Shown: one piece after another, positions 33,522 through 46,406 of the stretch
Numbering within the stretch: position 1 is the stretch's first letter
Layout of the letters: every line of letters starts with the position of its first letter
Assembly: GCA_022264855.1 (NCBI GenBank)
Contig: JABYQU010000068.1
Span: forward strand, 62,001 to 126,000
Length of the DNA: 64,000 bases
Direction: 5' to 3'
Origin: Lenzites betulinus
Taxonomy: Eukaryota; Basidiomycota; Agaricomycetes; Polyporales; Polyporaceae
Position numbers and translations under genes: made by a program
Notes under the pieces: model-generated
The model's database searches: none
Seen by the model: only the letters and a program-made list of their open reading frames with translations
What the model was told of the DNA's origin: nothing

Positions 33522-36500
33522 CTACATGTACGCCGCACCGAGCTCGTGTGAGGTCTTCAGACGGTCTTCGAATGCAGCAATGCGCCCCTTGACGATCGAG
33601 CTGTCTGACGAGCCTGTGCTCCGAAGCCCCTCGGTCGGACGGTGGTGATAAAGACCGAGTCCCGAGATCGAAGGCGGAAACTCTTCCTGCTGTCCGCAGG
33701 ACATTGAGCGGCCGGACGAAGACGAGCTGGAGGTAGAAGCCACGAGCGAAGGCGGAATAGCCGAGTATCTCGCGGCCATCGACGAGGACAGCGTGGGGGT
33801 GTCGGCCGAGGCGGAAAGGAATTCGCTGTCGGTGTTCACTGAGAGGCGTTCGCGGCTGCACAGCTGGGATGCCCGGAGGGACTCGAGTGCGGACACCGAC
33901 GTAGGGATGTCGCAGCTGCGTTGACTGACGTGCGAGGGACGCGGGGGAGGCAGAGGCAGCTGACGCGAGCCGCGTATGCTGGAAGCAGAGTGTGCAGCAT
34001 GGCCGTCTGTATTTGTTGTACCCCCGATCGGTCCTACGCGGGCTGCCGTGCCAATCCTGGGTGTGTCATCGCCGTCGCCGTCGACGTCAGCTGTGTAGCC
34101 TCGGTGTTCCCCGCGCGTGTCGGAATGCGGGGGTTCGTGGAGGCGGACTGGGGGAGGCGGCAGGGGACAAGCGTGCGCGGCGAGAAGCGCGGTTTTTTTC
34201 TCCTGCACCCGCCGCTCGAAGGACGATAGCCCTTCCCGTGCCGCCTCCTGCTGTCTAGGCCCCCATGTACCAGTGCGGGCGCGCAGCGGAGAACGCTCGG
34301 GGCGAACCGGCCGACCTACACTGCAGTCCACACCAGAAGCGGCGCGCGGAGCGCCCGCAGGGTCGGCCGCTACGGTGCGGTCGGTGATCCTTACCTCCCG
34401 TGGTGGTGGGAAGATGTCTCCTAGCACGGGGTTCGGATGGGAGCGGCAGCTACGGCGGTGCGCGTCGGAGCACTCGGGCGGGCTTCGAAGAGACGCCGAA
34501 CTGGTTGACGCCTCGCGCGAGCTGTTGGGCGGTGTAGCGCCGTCGTCTGCTGTGGGTATATTGCCAGCCTGCGAGTAGCGGACAGAATTAAACGTGCCGT
34601 CGTGGATGCCATCTTCGCTAGGGCCGGGAGCATCTGACGGGTGCACGGATGTCAGGGACTGTAGCACGACGTCGACGTCGCCACCAATGTCCGCGTCATC
34701 GGATAGCTCAAGATTACCGAGGGGCAAAGGGCAATCTTGTCCATTGAGCGGCGATGATCCGACGGCTGACGTCGAGGCGTAGGAGGCAGCAGAGTAGAGG
34801 CTCGTGTCGGACGTAGATTCGTATGGGAGCTCGGAGTTCTCACGAGCCCCGTGGCAACGGCCCTGTGCATCCAAGTCCGGGTTCGTGACATGCAATGCTG
34901 CGACGGAGGGTGTTGAGGTGTCAGCGCCCTCGCGAGAGTATGGATTCGAGCCTCCGATCTCCCCTCGGACCTCGCTGACGCTGCGTTCACGGCTAAGCTT
35001 CGAGCCCGGCCAAGTGAACGAGCCCTGGGAATGGCGGCGGGTACTGTCATCGTCATACGGCGCCGCATTGCTCTGGGTATCATCTTGACTAGCGGTGAGC
35101 CTGGTGGATGTACAATCATCCTCTCCGCCGACGTCGCGCGGAACGACGCGTGCGTACGAACCATCCAAAGATAGGAGCGGCGCGCTAGGCAAAGGGTCCA
35201 GCGAAAGGAAGTTGACAATGCGGATGGGAAGGGCGACTTGAACGTCGGATGTTAAGGCCCCGGCGCTGAGCGTGACTTGGATAGAATATTCGACCTCGAA
35301 GAACCGCGCGCGGGAGACGGACAGTGCATCAGACTGCTCGATTTCGGACCGCACCCGTGTGCATGCATAGTTGTCAGAAGAGAAGGTGGCAGCAGAAGGA
35401 GATGGAGCACCGCCATACGGACAAAAGCACTTCATTAGTACGAGATTCTCCGAAAGATGAAACAGGAATCTCACGTTGAGTAGGATATGATGCGCGAACT
35501 GCGCGTCTTGACCCGCAGGTACACCAGTCCACCAGCCCGGCGCGCTCGCGTGACCTTTCGCGACGCTCTGACTTCGTTCCAGGACTGCCTCCGCCATCAC
35601 TTTGTGCATCGTGGTGACTTGGCACGGCTCCGAGTCTCCGGAAGAGGTATTGAAGCCTGGCCTTGACTTGAAGAGTGTGGTCGTCCGAATGAGCGCTAGC
35701 TTGATAGTTTTGACTGACTTCTTGGATTCATTCGTGACCGAAAGATGCACATAGCACCGTTGTCCAGCCAACCATGTCATGCGAGGAAGCATGGCCGTGA
35801 GCCTGACCTTACTGCCTGCGCCCATGACGGCAAGACTCCCGACCGTTGAGGCCTGAATCGGCCGCGGGGCGTTTGCGAGGACACGGGCGGGATCCAGACG
35901 CGGCCAGACTTGACAGTCGCGATAGAAGTGAGCAATTGAGCGTTTTCCCGTCTTCGAGTCCTTGACCTTAACCGATCTGTCGAGACTTTTGTTAGCGCAG
36001 CCGTCCGTGTGAATGTACCTGGAAACGACGGCACGCACATCATGGCGATGTATCGCAAAGTCACCCCGTTTTGAAGACACGGTGACCCCCTTGCCGTACC
36101 CAGCTGGCTGTCTGCGGGCAGGTGCATTGCGAATGGAAGGACGTGCACGCCTTCCAGGGCGCGCGAGAAGCCTTCCGCGTCCGCCGGAGAATCGTAAATG
36201 CGATTGTATGCGTCCGTGACTGCACTGAGGGGACTCGCGCGTTGGTAGAAAGCATGGCGGTTAGATTCTCCTGGTATGCTTTCGAATCCGATGACTCGGA
36301 GTTTCCCATCAGCGAGCAAGACGTGCGCCTCCTTGCGGCGCTTGCGCACTCGGAGCTTGACGCTGCCGCGCAGATACCCACCTTCCACGCAGCAGTCATT
36401 CTCCAAAACAATGTCCACTTCAACGCGTGCACATGGCTTGGCTTGTTCGAGCGACACGGCATTCCCTGTTTCAGTACATCCTTGTAGTGGCAAAACGGTC

Positions 36501-36841
36501 GCACCGGGCCGAAGACGTGAGCTTGAGCTCCCGAGGAAGGACTTCAACTCCGCGGCGTTGCGTGACGAAGAAACGCCAAAACTGAAGAGCGAATCGTGCC
36601 TGCTGAATCCGCTATCGGGCTCGAGGGATGTTTGACCTTTCTGGGCTGAATTGGCGTTGTCGATAGACGGTTCGACGAGCAAATCTTCGTGTTCGAAACT
36701 AGGCGGGTGCTGATCTGGATATAGTCCCCCTGCATAGGCTTATGAACGTTAAGTAAGTCACGACATACGGAGGTCCACACGGCGCGACATACCAGGCATA
36801 ACATGCAAAGACACATCATCCTCCACGGTTACTTGGTCCAT
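33522..36841 (-). CDS. Arrestin-like protein with long Ser/Pro-rich tail
   Basis: Exons: 36841-36793, 36729-36039 and 35976-33522 (1064 residues). The start ATG gives MDQVTVEDDVSLHVMPGG. The arrestin N-like part has VEVDIVLENDCCVEGGYLRGS, KEAHVLLADGKLRVIGFES and VHVLPFAMHLP; the C-like part has GAGSKVRLTAMLP, CYVHLSVTNESKKSVKTIKL and FFEVEYSIQVTLSAG with VQVALPIRIVNFLS. Fungal alpha-arrestins recruit Rsp5-type ubiquitin ligases to membrane transporters through PY motifs. Here I see only weak PxY-like sites, so the adaptor role is inferred. The remaining 550 or so residues are disordered, rich in Ser, Thr, Pro and acidic runs. A 45-nt in-frame stretch (35430-35474) has a good donor but its branch site is too near the acceptor, so I kept it as coding. 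Confidence 0.78.
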
Positions 36842-37502
36842 GTCGGTGGCGAGAGGCAGTGTGGGTGCAGTAAGTTGGACGTGCTTCGGGCTGGAATATC
36901 GTATCTGAGAGGATCAACATGTTGGTGGCTGAATTTTCAAGATCGGAACAACGCTGTCCAGCCGGCGGCTGACGGCGGCCGACATGTATGAACAGGACAA
37001 CTTCATCTTGCTCAAAGCGGCTGACACGTACCAAGTAATTCGCGCTCAGCGCTCAACCCTCATAGACGCTAACTGTTTTCGACTCGGAGTCCTGAGCGTC
37101 GTGCATAGCAGGCCATTACGATTAGCATTACAAGGATAAGCAGCAGGAAAGCAAGTAGGTTCGTGAATGTGCCGCGAGTTCAGTGTGAGGCTGACCACGG
37201 CAGTGCAACCTACTCCCAAAATACTGTCACAAAATCTTACTACGTCAGCTATTGACTCCATCAATTGTGACAATGTCACGCTGCCTTAAGTGTGCGTGAG
37301 TGCTGGCAAGTGTGCACGAACAGCCGTTTTCCCATACAGTGAATGGCATAATGATTTGTAACAATGGAGGGATATTCATAGTGCATAAATCCATAACATA
37401 GATAGAAGAACGGAGCCTAAGAAGCCTGAGGCTCTAACGACCTTCCAATTCATTCCACGACATAGCAGACGACCCCAGATAACCTTGGTTCACGCTCTAC
37501 CA
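36842..37502. other. Intergenic upstream of arrestin-like gene
   Basis: A 661-bp gap between two minus-strand genes. It holds the arrestin-like promoter and the GNAT 3' end; no other feature seen. Confidence 0.45.
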
Positions 37503-38633
37503 CTACCAATGACCGAGCTGTACCATTTCACGGTCAAATCCCACCTCCTTCCAGGAGTCAACGCTCCCGTTCCCCGCCGAGGAAAACCCGATGAAGCCCA
37601 CACGTCCGTACATCTTGGCCGCGGCGGGATTGGTATGAGCGACATAGAGTACAACAGTGTCCTTCGTTTCGAGGAGGCTGGTGCACGGCATCAGTTATAT
37701 GTGCGTTCTGATGAAGAAGCTCACACGTACATGTCACATACGTAGCGAACGAGACGCTCAGCGTACCCGCGGCTCCTGCAGTTTGGGTTTGTATACACCT
37801 TGGTGATAGCGGAAACCGTAGCTGTGTTGCGTGTCGCAGCAACGATGCTGGTTATTTCCGGTGCCTTGTTCGATTCTTGAACGGTATGTACCCAGACATG
37901 ACCGCCCTGGATCAACAAAAATGCCTCTCTGCGCGCCATTTCCTCTGACAGGACGAAGGGTTCCTGCAAAGATCCCGTCAGTCGAGAAGATCTAATGCCA
38001 AAGCACGTGTTAAAGTCGCACCGATGCCGCGGCAAACCCGTGACACAAAGCTGCCACTTGTGGCGCGTCTGCATCGATCGCAGGACGGAAATCTTCCAGC
38101 AACTGCGTTGACCCGGTCTGTTCTCCAGGTTTGAACGTAGCCTTGGTACAAAGCATGAGCTTGGCATGATAGTAGATAGGTTGAGGAGCCTGATAAATGT
38201 GGGTCGTGGCCGTCCATATAGCTGCGAACGTATCGGCGAGAGGGTCGAGTGCGAAGATGGAGAAAACTCTCTCGGGGGCGACGTTGTGCCGAAGGATATC
38301 GACGATAGACCTGATGCGAGGTTGTATAAAGCCGGCCACCAGAAGATTAGATGGCAAAGGGGTGTAGATGAAGATGGGGTAAGAACCAATCGGCCCATCG
38401 GTGCAGGAGAGTATGAACTGGACCGTCGGGCTGGGGCCCGCGGTACAACAGACGATCCATATGTCGGAGGAAGGGGGGTGAGCAGTACGAGAAGTACCCC
38501 TGGCGCAAGCGACCTTCATAGCGTGTGCATAGATGATGTTAGAACCCAGAGGGTCTCCATGGAGGGTCTCCATTACGTATGCAGGGAATTCAGCCGGATG
38601 GCGGAGCACCAAGTAGATGGGCGCAGACTCCAT
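37503..38633 (-). CDS. GNAT-family N-acetyltransferase-like protein
   Basis: Exons: 38633-38022, 37963-37731 and 37677-37503 (339 residues). The first 200 residues match a GNAT-like N-terminal half common in Agaricomycetes. The catalytic fold is best seen from ITSIVAATRNTATVSAITKVY into the acetyl-CoA loop NPNCRSRGYAERLVRYV. After the intron come DTVVLYVAHTNPAAAKMYGRV and GFIGF, the late GNAT beta strands. The donor GTACGT at 37730 joins CDI to LLETKDTVV and restores the frame. The acceptor substrate cannot be told. A TATATAA box lies 85-91 bp upstream of the start on the minus strand. Confidence 0.8.
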
Positions 38634-38717
38634 GAGTGAGATAGTCGTAGTAGCTGCTCGTCGGGTTCCCGGAAATTGAGTTGTGGGTTGGCATTAAGGG
38701 TGTGGAAGAGTGGTTGT

Positions 38718-38724
38718 TATATAC
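38718..38724 (-). promoter_or_regulatory. TATA box of the GNAT gene
   Basis: Reads TATATAA on the minus strand, 85-91 bp upstream of the ATG at 38633. Confidence 0.45.
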
Positions 38725-38782
38725 TGGAAGACATAAACGCTTGTGCCACGCTTATGCGAGCTGACGGCCTGACTTGACGCAC

Positions 38783-38908
38783 GACCAGATGTGTTCCACC
38801 TGGTCAAATTCATCTTTCGGAACTCCGGGTACCTGACCGTTCTATACTGCGGCTCCTTCGTAAACGGAGCGCACGCACAGAGGCTTGCATGAGGTATAAC
38901 TCATGCAA
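38783..38908. other. Cluster of three short inverted repeats
   Basis: GACCAG (38783-38788) pairs with CTGGTC (38800-38805). GCTCC pairs with GGAGC around 38851-38870. TTGCATGAG (38885-38893) pairs perfectly with CTCATGCAA (38900-38908) over a 6-nt loop. They could be binding sites or part of an RNA; each alone is weak. Confidence 0.35.
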
Positions 38909-39595
38909 CACATTGTTGAGCAGTGCATCGTGTGCCAGGCGAAAGGTTGATGTGCAGAAGCAGCCGCACAAGATAATCCTGTATGTAAAAGGCATTTTTA
39001 ACGTGGTTACTTGGCATGAAGCTGAAACTGCCTACTGGCACAGGCACCGAGCTCACGCATTTTCTTCGCCGGCTTCGCTGTAGCACACCGCGGCCGCCGG
39101 GGTGGATGGCGCAGTAAGCGATTGTGGGCCGGTGCATTGGGGGCAGTGAGCGCGCCTTGGGGTGACATGGGATATGCTATCGATAAAAACCGTGCACAAA
39201 ACGGGCACAAAGGAGCCGACCACATATTGCGGCATGGCGGTCAGAGTAGGTCGGAGAGCGGAAGGAGGTTCGCCTCATTCGAACAAACGCGCGTCGAGCG
39301 CCTGCGGGCAAGTGCCGCATGAGCGTCTATCTCTGTACGCTGCCGCCAGCTGCTGCCGGACACATTGACACCGCCGCCAAGTACTGCTGCACGCGGCGCA
39401 CTCTGCCACGGACTTGTGCAAGTACAACAGCCCCCTCCACCTCATGGCCAGGTACTAGCACTGTAGCTCGTGCGGAAGCTGCGCAGACCAATCCTCTGCC
39501 TCCGAAAATTTACTGTATGGCCCTCAGTACTAGTGCTCCATCCGATGATCAACATGCTGACTCGACCGGGACGCAATTCCGAATAGTCAGACAGC

Positions 39596-40679
39596 ATGTC
39601 AGAGCAGACCGCGCGTGCTCACACGAGCACCTCAAATCGGGCCAAAGCGTGGGATCATGCCGATCGCAAGATAGTCTTCAAGAGCGTCGTAGACAACCCA
39701 TTCCGTGTTCAATGGTATAGCATTTGTATCGATCTCCAGGTCGTCATGAGCATTGATATTACTAGGCCACATGCGCCAGCGAATGTACAGAATGCCATTC
39801 TGGCATGTGTGGTGGAGATGCTCACCGGCGTAGCCGACTACAACCTGTCCCGCGAGCGGACCAGTCGTCGCAAGCGAAAGCGCTCGCAGTCTACTCAAGA
39901 TGGCGGGGCGGTTATCACATTACCTAGCGCGACTAACGAGCCCACACATCTGGGAAGGGTGACCGCAGAAACATCATCTACTGTCCAAAGTGCAGCTATC
40001 GACACTGTCAACGCGGCGCCCTCCATCCTTGGCTCGCTTGTTATTGGCATAAACGAAGTGACCAAGCGCTTAGAAGTCCTTGCGAACTCTCACCGGCGCA
40101 CGATACATTCCGAGGGCGGCCATGATTCCAATATCGTCAGGCACAGCGCCAGCTCGTCTCCGGTTGGGTGCTTGGTGATTGCTTGTCGGGCAGATGTCGA
40201 CCCGCCAGCACTCATCAATCACATACCCGCATTGGTGGCTGCCTGCAACACTCGTCGGGAAGTTAGGGAGTCCACAGGGAGCATATGGCTCGTGTCATTA
40301 CCGAAGGGATCGGAGCACACTTTGGCAGCAGCTGTGGGGCTAAGAAGGGCGTGCATCATGCTCATACAGGTGCGCTAATCGTGCTGCACGCTACATGCTA
40401 TTCTCAAGACGTATGCAGGACCCAATGTCATATTTTCCGGCTTTAGCGCCTCTCCTTCAACCTACCTCTCTCTTAGTTGCACCTTGGCTAGAATCAGGTG
40501 CTTCCGCTAGGCCTACCACGTTAATCCCTACACACGTCAAGCAGGTTCGGACGACAGCTCCGAAGGACATGAAAGCCGCGAAGGACAAGCGCGCCCGTAC
40601 ACGCGCGGCCGCCAAGGAACGCCGCAAACACAAGTCCACTCTGGTTCCAAAACGCATCACTCTCAGCTCCACAGGTTAG
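39596..40679 (+). CDS. POP3: POP3-like subunit of RNase P / RNase MRP
   Basis: Exons: 39596-39714, 39766-40369 and 40419-40679 (327 residues). The diagnostic N-terminal block KIVFKSVVDNPFRVQW runs across the first intron into PHAPANVQNAILACVVEML. An L7Ae/Rpp38-like domain follows, with LVIGINEVTKRLEVLA, VGCLVIACRADVDPP and GLRRACIMLIQDPM. A basic C-terminus (KAAKDKRARTRAAAKERRK) fits RNA binding. The complexes process pre-tRNA and pre-rRNA. Intron 1 (39715-39765, 51 nt) is a multiple of three and open, so retention would add 17 residues inside the conserved block; removal restores it. Confidence 0.85.
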
Positions 40680-41285
40680 ACCAACTGGTCACTCGTCGAA
40701 CGTGAGTGTTGTTTCCTGAAGATTTGTGTGCTGCCACTTATCTTGGCACATCACAGCTCGTCAACCGACGAACGCGCAGGTTCTTTCAACGCTGATGTCT
40801 ATGGGGTGTCTCTTGACGGCATTTCGGCGTGTTTCAGATGTCTTTGTACAATGGTCGCTGCGATGTAAACCTTTGTTGACACTATCGATAGTATATCGCG
40901 ATGGTCGTCCAAGAGTTGCAGTAGCATTCATCAGGTCATTATGCTGCGCGCAGCACTGTAAGCGTATGCGAAACCTCAGGATCATTGTCGGGAAAATGTC
41001 ACCAACCTCGTGGCTCAAACCGCCTAGTGACATGCGCCTCCAGCCTTCAAGACTCCCTGCGGTGTACGGCTGTGGTCACTGCTGTAGGACTATATGCAGT
41101 AGATCGATCATATTACACAGCCATGCGTTTGACTCGGAACTTAGCGAAAGTACCTCGTCGGCCTCAAGTGCTTCGAAGTAACGTTCATCAGTCATTCGGA
41201 CCTAGTGCGACACCACGTTCCACAGGCGCACCTCAGGTTGTGGATGATTTGCCCTTTACTGCTTTAACGCGTGTACGAAACAAAC
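40680..41285. other. Intergenic, nothing recognised
   Basis: A 606-bp head-to-tail gap between POP3 and dCMP deaminase; no gene, repeat or clear promoter box. Confidence 0.45.
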
Positions 41286-42811
41286 ATGTTCATCGCTATC
41301 ATCGGAACTCGTCTTGCGGGCAAATCAACAGTCGAAGCCTACCTGAACAAGCACAAGGGGTTCATTCCCGCGAAGCTCCAAGGCTATTCGCCAAGCACTG
41401 TGCGTCACGCTTGAAAGTCTGTGCGGTGGAATGCCTAGTGACGTTAACGATATTGAAACACATCCCGATTCTGCAATTATGTAACTAGGTCGACGGTACT
41501 AGTGCTGCTGGCGGCAGTGTGCCGGTGCCCCCACCGCGAGCAGGCGCACATCCAATCCACCTCGACGCCGCTTACGAAGAACCTGGCAAGCTGAAACTGA
41601 AGAGCGATGTGCTCGCCGACGTCGGATCCAGCAGCCACCGCGTCTCGTTCCTGTCTATGGTGTCGCCAGTCTCGGCATGCTTCCCTTCCCCGACCCCAGG
41701 CCCAGAGGAAAGTTCCCTAATGTGGTTTCGCTCTCCTGCGGAAATGCTCGCTCACGTCACCAAGAACTGGCGCACCAATTTCGTCACGACGGAGCTGGAC
41801 ACGCCCGAGCTGTTGGCAGAGTTCATGACCCGGCCATTTGTCCTGGTCGTCAGTGTGGATGCCCCGCTCCTTACGCGATATCGACGAAGCTTGGATTGGT
41901 GAGTGGATAGCTTGGCTCCGCAGTACGCCCCTCATCCATGTGCCAGGTCAGTGTCGAGACATTCACTGGAAGAGTTCATCAAAGAGCACGACGCCTTCTA
42001 CTACGGCCCTCAGGACCGAAGCCAAGAAACTCGCAGCATTCAGACCGTGGAGTATGCACAGCAACCGCAGACACCGTTCCGCAGCCTAAGCCATCTCGCC
42101 GGTGTCCAAGTGGTGAATTCGTTCGAGACTGTGTCCGGCTTACACGAATACCTTTCGGGACTGGACCTTCTTGACCCGGAACGCCTACGCCCGGCGTGGG
42201 ACACGTACTTTATGCAATTGGCCTCTCTTTCATCTCGCAGGTCGAACTGCATGAAGCGGCGCGTGGGCGCTGTCCTCGTCCGCAACAAGCGCGTGTTGTC
42301 CACCGGGTATGTGTCGGCGTCCTTGAAATTAATGTCCGACTCATCTGCAGCCACCTCTGACTGTTATTACAGATATAATGGGACCCCTCGCGGGCTGACT
42401 AACTGCAATGAGGGCGGCTGTGTTCGGTGCAATTCCGCAAGCGAAACCCCGGACGAGTGCCTCTGCCTCCATGCGGAGGAGAACGCCCTCCTTGAGGCTG
42501 GAAGAGAACGAGTCGGGGACTGGGCTGTCCTGTATTGCAATACGTAAGACATAAGACACATTGTGGTCACCATGGTTATAGTGCTCACGAAGCTCATTCA
42601 TGCCTCTGTTACAGCTGTCCATGTTTGAAGTGTACGATCAAGATTATCCAAACAGGGATCAAGGAGGTAGTGTATAATCTGAGTTATAAAGTGTAAGATC
42701 CGACCGATAAATAGGTTGAGCAGTTACTGACAACTTTACAGCGACGATGCCTCGGCCGCGCTGTTCGCAGAAGCAGGCGTCATACTTCGAAGACATGCGA
42801 TTCCGGAGTAG
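41286..42811 (+). CDS. DCD1: Deoxycytidylate (dCMP) deaminase with N-terminal P-loop domain
   Basis: Exons: 41286-41399, 41489-41898, 41947-42306, 42373-42543, 42615-42692 and 42742-42811 (400 residues). The N-terminus MFIAIIGTRLAGKSTV is a P-loop-type motif, followed by a nucleotide-kinase-like region ending with FVLVVSVDAPLLTRYRRS. The deaminase half has TYFMQLASLSSRRSNCMKRRVG, the zinc ligand and proton donor in CLHAEENALLEAG, and CPCLKC with two zinc Cys. It makes dUMP for dTMP synthesis and is usually controlled by dCTP and dTTP. The N-terminal domain is a fungal feature; yeast DCD1 has a shorter, worn version. The last intron (42693-42741) restores VDDASAALFAEAGV. Confidence 0.93.
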
Positions 42812-42958
42812 TAGGTCCCACGTTCATTTCCGATGTCCCGTATCACAAATATTCTTGTACTCTAGGCTTCTAGTGTGTGTTCTGCTCGCTTTCATGTATG
42901 GAGATATGGCGGGTGCTGTCAAAAATACATTCGTAAAGTCTAACATTCTTCGACACCC

Positions 42959-45900
42959 TCACAGCCGTAAGATGGCCCTGACATTCTCCTCCAAGTCCCA
43001 CTTCGGCTCCTGTAAGAACGCGACACAACCTTCGACCCAGCCCAGCGTGCCCGACAACCCCAGCCACACAGCATCCTCGTTGTTCCTGCATAACGCCTCG
43101 TACAGCTCGCGAGCGCACGCCTGGAGCTCCTCGTGCGTGCGGCGGTCCAGAAAGCGCCGGAAGAGCACAATCACCTCCCAGTTCGCAGCGTCCTGCGCCT
43201 GTACCCTGCGTGCAGCCGCAGTAAGCGTCTGTATGATGGCCTTGTACAGCCTGTGGGAGTGCGTGTATGCCGAGCCCGTGCCAACTGTGCCGCCCCCGCG
43301 ATGCGCGAGAGCGTTGCTCGCGTCCGCCCGCTCGAGATCCCGCAGAAGCCGACGGAATCGCGGCCAGACGTCATCCCAGATCCGCCGGTGCATAAAGTCC
43401 CCGACGTGCGTCGCAAGGGCGGCGATGAGGGTGGCCGCAGCGCCGACGACAAATGTCTCGGCGTCGCCGAGGCGGTTGAGGACGAAGGGCCACGCTTGGT
43501 GCACAGAGGGGAGCAGCGCGGACTCCGGGAGGACGGGCACAGCGTGGGCGAGCAGAAGGAGAATCCGCGCACGGATCGGAGGAGAGCCGTGCGTCAGGAA
43601 GAAGAGCGAGCGCGCGACGATCTGTTGTGTCAACGCCTGGGATGGCGTAGGAGGGATTTCAGCCGCCGAATTGTCACCCGGTTGCGCGACATCAGACGTA
43701 TCGGCGTCGGCGTCCTCTTCAGCTTTCCCCCAGGCCTCTCGAGGGTAAGATCCGTCCCGGAGAGGCTCCTTGTCCTCCTTTGGCTCACTCCGGTGCGCGT
43801 ACCATTCCGCGAAGGCGTCAAGACCCTCGGCGACGTTGCCCGCGGTGGAAAGCAACGGCGAAGCGCTTCGTGCGCCAGACAATGGATTGACATCGTCTTC
43901 CTCGATTACTTTGACGACTTCCCTAAGGACTTCCAGAAGGCCGTCGACGATGACCTCGTAACCGTGATACTCGTCAAGCCGGTCGAAGCATTCCTCGACA
44001 ACGTCCCCAGCCTTCTGTACCACGTCTCGGCCAACAAGTCGGACAAGTACGGCCAGGACTTTTGTCGCGTCTACGTCCAGCCATCGGCGTGTCAGGCGAC
44101 GTGAGACTGCATCGAGGGCGTAATCAAAATTAGATAGTAGCAGGTTGGCAGGTGTGGCAAAGGAAGTGGAAGTGGCGATAGAGTTGAGCGCCGCTAGAGC
44201 AGATGTGGACACAAAGAGGGAATCGGATACAACGCCGTGTAGGACCGGATAAAGCGTGTGGAGAAGCAGGGGAAGGAAGCGTGCTTCCAGGATGCCCGCC
44301 GTAATGGATAGGAGCTGTAGCGAGATTCCGCGATGAAGCATCGGCTGGATGGTAGACTGCAGCGGTACTGAAGATTGCATAGGCTCTGTTGTTGAAAATC
44401 CACGGATGACAGAGAGGCCCTGGACATGCTCGACTACGACGTTGTTTTCGTCGGCGTCTGGTTGTGGCTCCGAGTCACCAGACAGCTCTTCCCTGTCTAT
44501 GTCGTCCCAGGTTTCCCCGATACGACGGGCGAGATTCCTTGCAAATTTCTCTAGCCTCTTGGTACGGGTAATCGGTCCCGACATTGACGCATGGGGGTCG
44601 AGAGATACCTTGCCAAGCCCCTCCAAGAGTCGACACGCGACCCACAGAGCTGCGACAGCTCGTCTGCCGGTTCCACTATGACCCACGTCCACAAACCATT
44701 CCACCGAAAATAGACAATCCTCTCCTGCGGTTGCACCTAATGCGCGAAACATCCGCTCGAGTGCCTGGTATGCCTCACGCGAGCTGACGTGTCGCAGCGT
44801 GAGCTCGGGTAAGGAAGCCTGGTAGGGGACCGCAAGGTCGTTCTCGAGCATCAGCTGAATGACAGAAGCTGGCGTCGCGACCGTCGTAGGGTTTTCGAAT
44901 TCGAGAGTTGAAAGGAGACTCCAGCCCCATTTCTCCACATTGCTGTTCGGTCCCAGCAGCTTGCCTACTCCCGCGGAGATCGCTGGCACCCCAGGATAGG
45001 AAGACCCGGGCCTTGAGTTTGCGAGGCTGCACACCGATTCCAGAATCTCGGAAGCGTGTTCGACCTTTGCGTCGGCATGGGATAGTAGAAGGCGAGGTAA
45101 AGCTGCCAAATTGTCCTGGGCAATTTGGAATAGCGCACGCATGATAGCCTGGCGGCCGGGAGAGTGACTGCTTAGCATTCGTCTTAGTAAGGAATCGGCA
45201 TGCGCTGAGACGCCCTCAAAGGGGGATGTTCGTATGGACAGCAGGAAAGATAGAAGAAGGGGCTGAGACTGGGCCATAGTTAGGGTGGTGGTGGATAGAA
45301 CCTCCGCGGAGAATGTCGCCAGTCCGCGGAGCGCAACAGGAGTGGGATGCTTGACCAAAACGGAGAGCGAATTCAAGGCAATATGTAGCTGGGACGCAGT
45401 AGCCCGTAGCCAAGACGGCGTACGCCGCGTTGCGTAAGGCGGGAGGGGTTGGTCTTCTACAATGCTCGGGTTACGGTCGACTAGTAGGTCCTCTAGCTCG
45501 TTGATGCTGTTCACGGCGCCTTCACGGAGGCACACATCGTCGCCAACGGCTCGTACGATGGCGCACAGCATGACGTGAAGCGCGGCCGCGACGATATCGC
45601 CATTGGCCCATCCCTTGGAGGTTCCAGTTCCCAAACTGACCTTGCTCATGGTGCTGACTATTCCAGGAAGAACAGAAGGAACGAACCCATCGGGAAGGTA
45701 TTCGGCGACAACGGTAGATAAAACTTTCATCGAGATTCGTTGGAGGGGGATGTGAGGGGATCCAGCGTTACCCAGCAGAGAATCCAATGTTTGCCCGAGC
45801 ATAGGCATGAACTTCGCGGATTGGGCACGGCTCTTGAATGCGGCGAATACCGCCCTGGCGTGTTCCCCGCCATCCAGGAGGTTCGTAGGATCTTCTTCGG

Positions 45901-46406
45901 CTGTTCTAGGTCGGAGTAGAGACCAGAGACAGTTGATAGATGCGACTTTTGTTTCGTCATCCCTGTCCTTCCCCTTGCCCTTCCGGTCTATGCCGCCGAG
46001 TATGGCACTGCAGAGCATAAAGACTTGCTCCCAAACAGAGGCGTCCATAGTCCACCACCAAGAATCACAGAGCAAAGACAGAACATCCAAGAGATTTTCG
46101 AGTATTCGGTCTGGTATATATGAAAGCTCGTTGCGGCGAAGGATTGTGGAGAGCGGGAAGAAGATGTAGGAGATGGTCTGGGGGGACAGGGCTTCGCCAG
46201 AGGTCTGTGTAAGGCGCAAAGTGTCTCGGAGTTGAACAAGAAGATTCAACGCGCTTGATTGCGTTGTCGGGGTAAGGAGGGCATTTCCGAGGAGAGGCAC
46301 ACATATGACCTTGAGCTACTGGGCGACGTGAGGATCATACATCACTGGCTATAGTAGGATGCCGCACTCTTTGAAATGTGGACGGCGTCGAGCCCGAATT
46401 CTCCAT
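42959..46406 (-). CDS. TTI1: TTI1-like subunit of the TELO2-TTI1-TTI2 complex
   Basis: A short first exon (46406-46368, MENSGSTPSTFQR) joins, across a 52-nt intron (46316-46367), one very long exon (46315-42959); total 1131 residues. The join gives LKVICVPLLGNALLTPTT, which matches the TTI1 N-terminus and repairs an otherwise missing start codon. The protein is an all-helical HEAT-type solenoid. Family marks include KGWANGDIVAAALHVMLCAI and the C-terminal HTHRLYK-like and RRFLDRRTHEELQA regions. TTI1 works with TELO2 and TTI2 to fold and stabilise PIKK kinases such as TOR, ATM and ATR. It is tail-to-tail with dCMP deaminase and divergent from PABA synthase. Confidence 0.87.

Larger units (their letters stand above)
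38634..39595. other. Divergent promoter region GNAT / POP3
   Basis: A 962-bp head-to-head gap. It contains a TATA-like box for the GNAT gene (38718-38724) and a cluster of three short hairpins (38783-38908). No coding region is supported. Confidence 0.45.
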
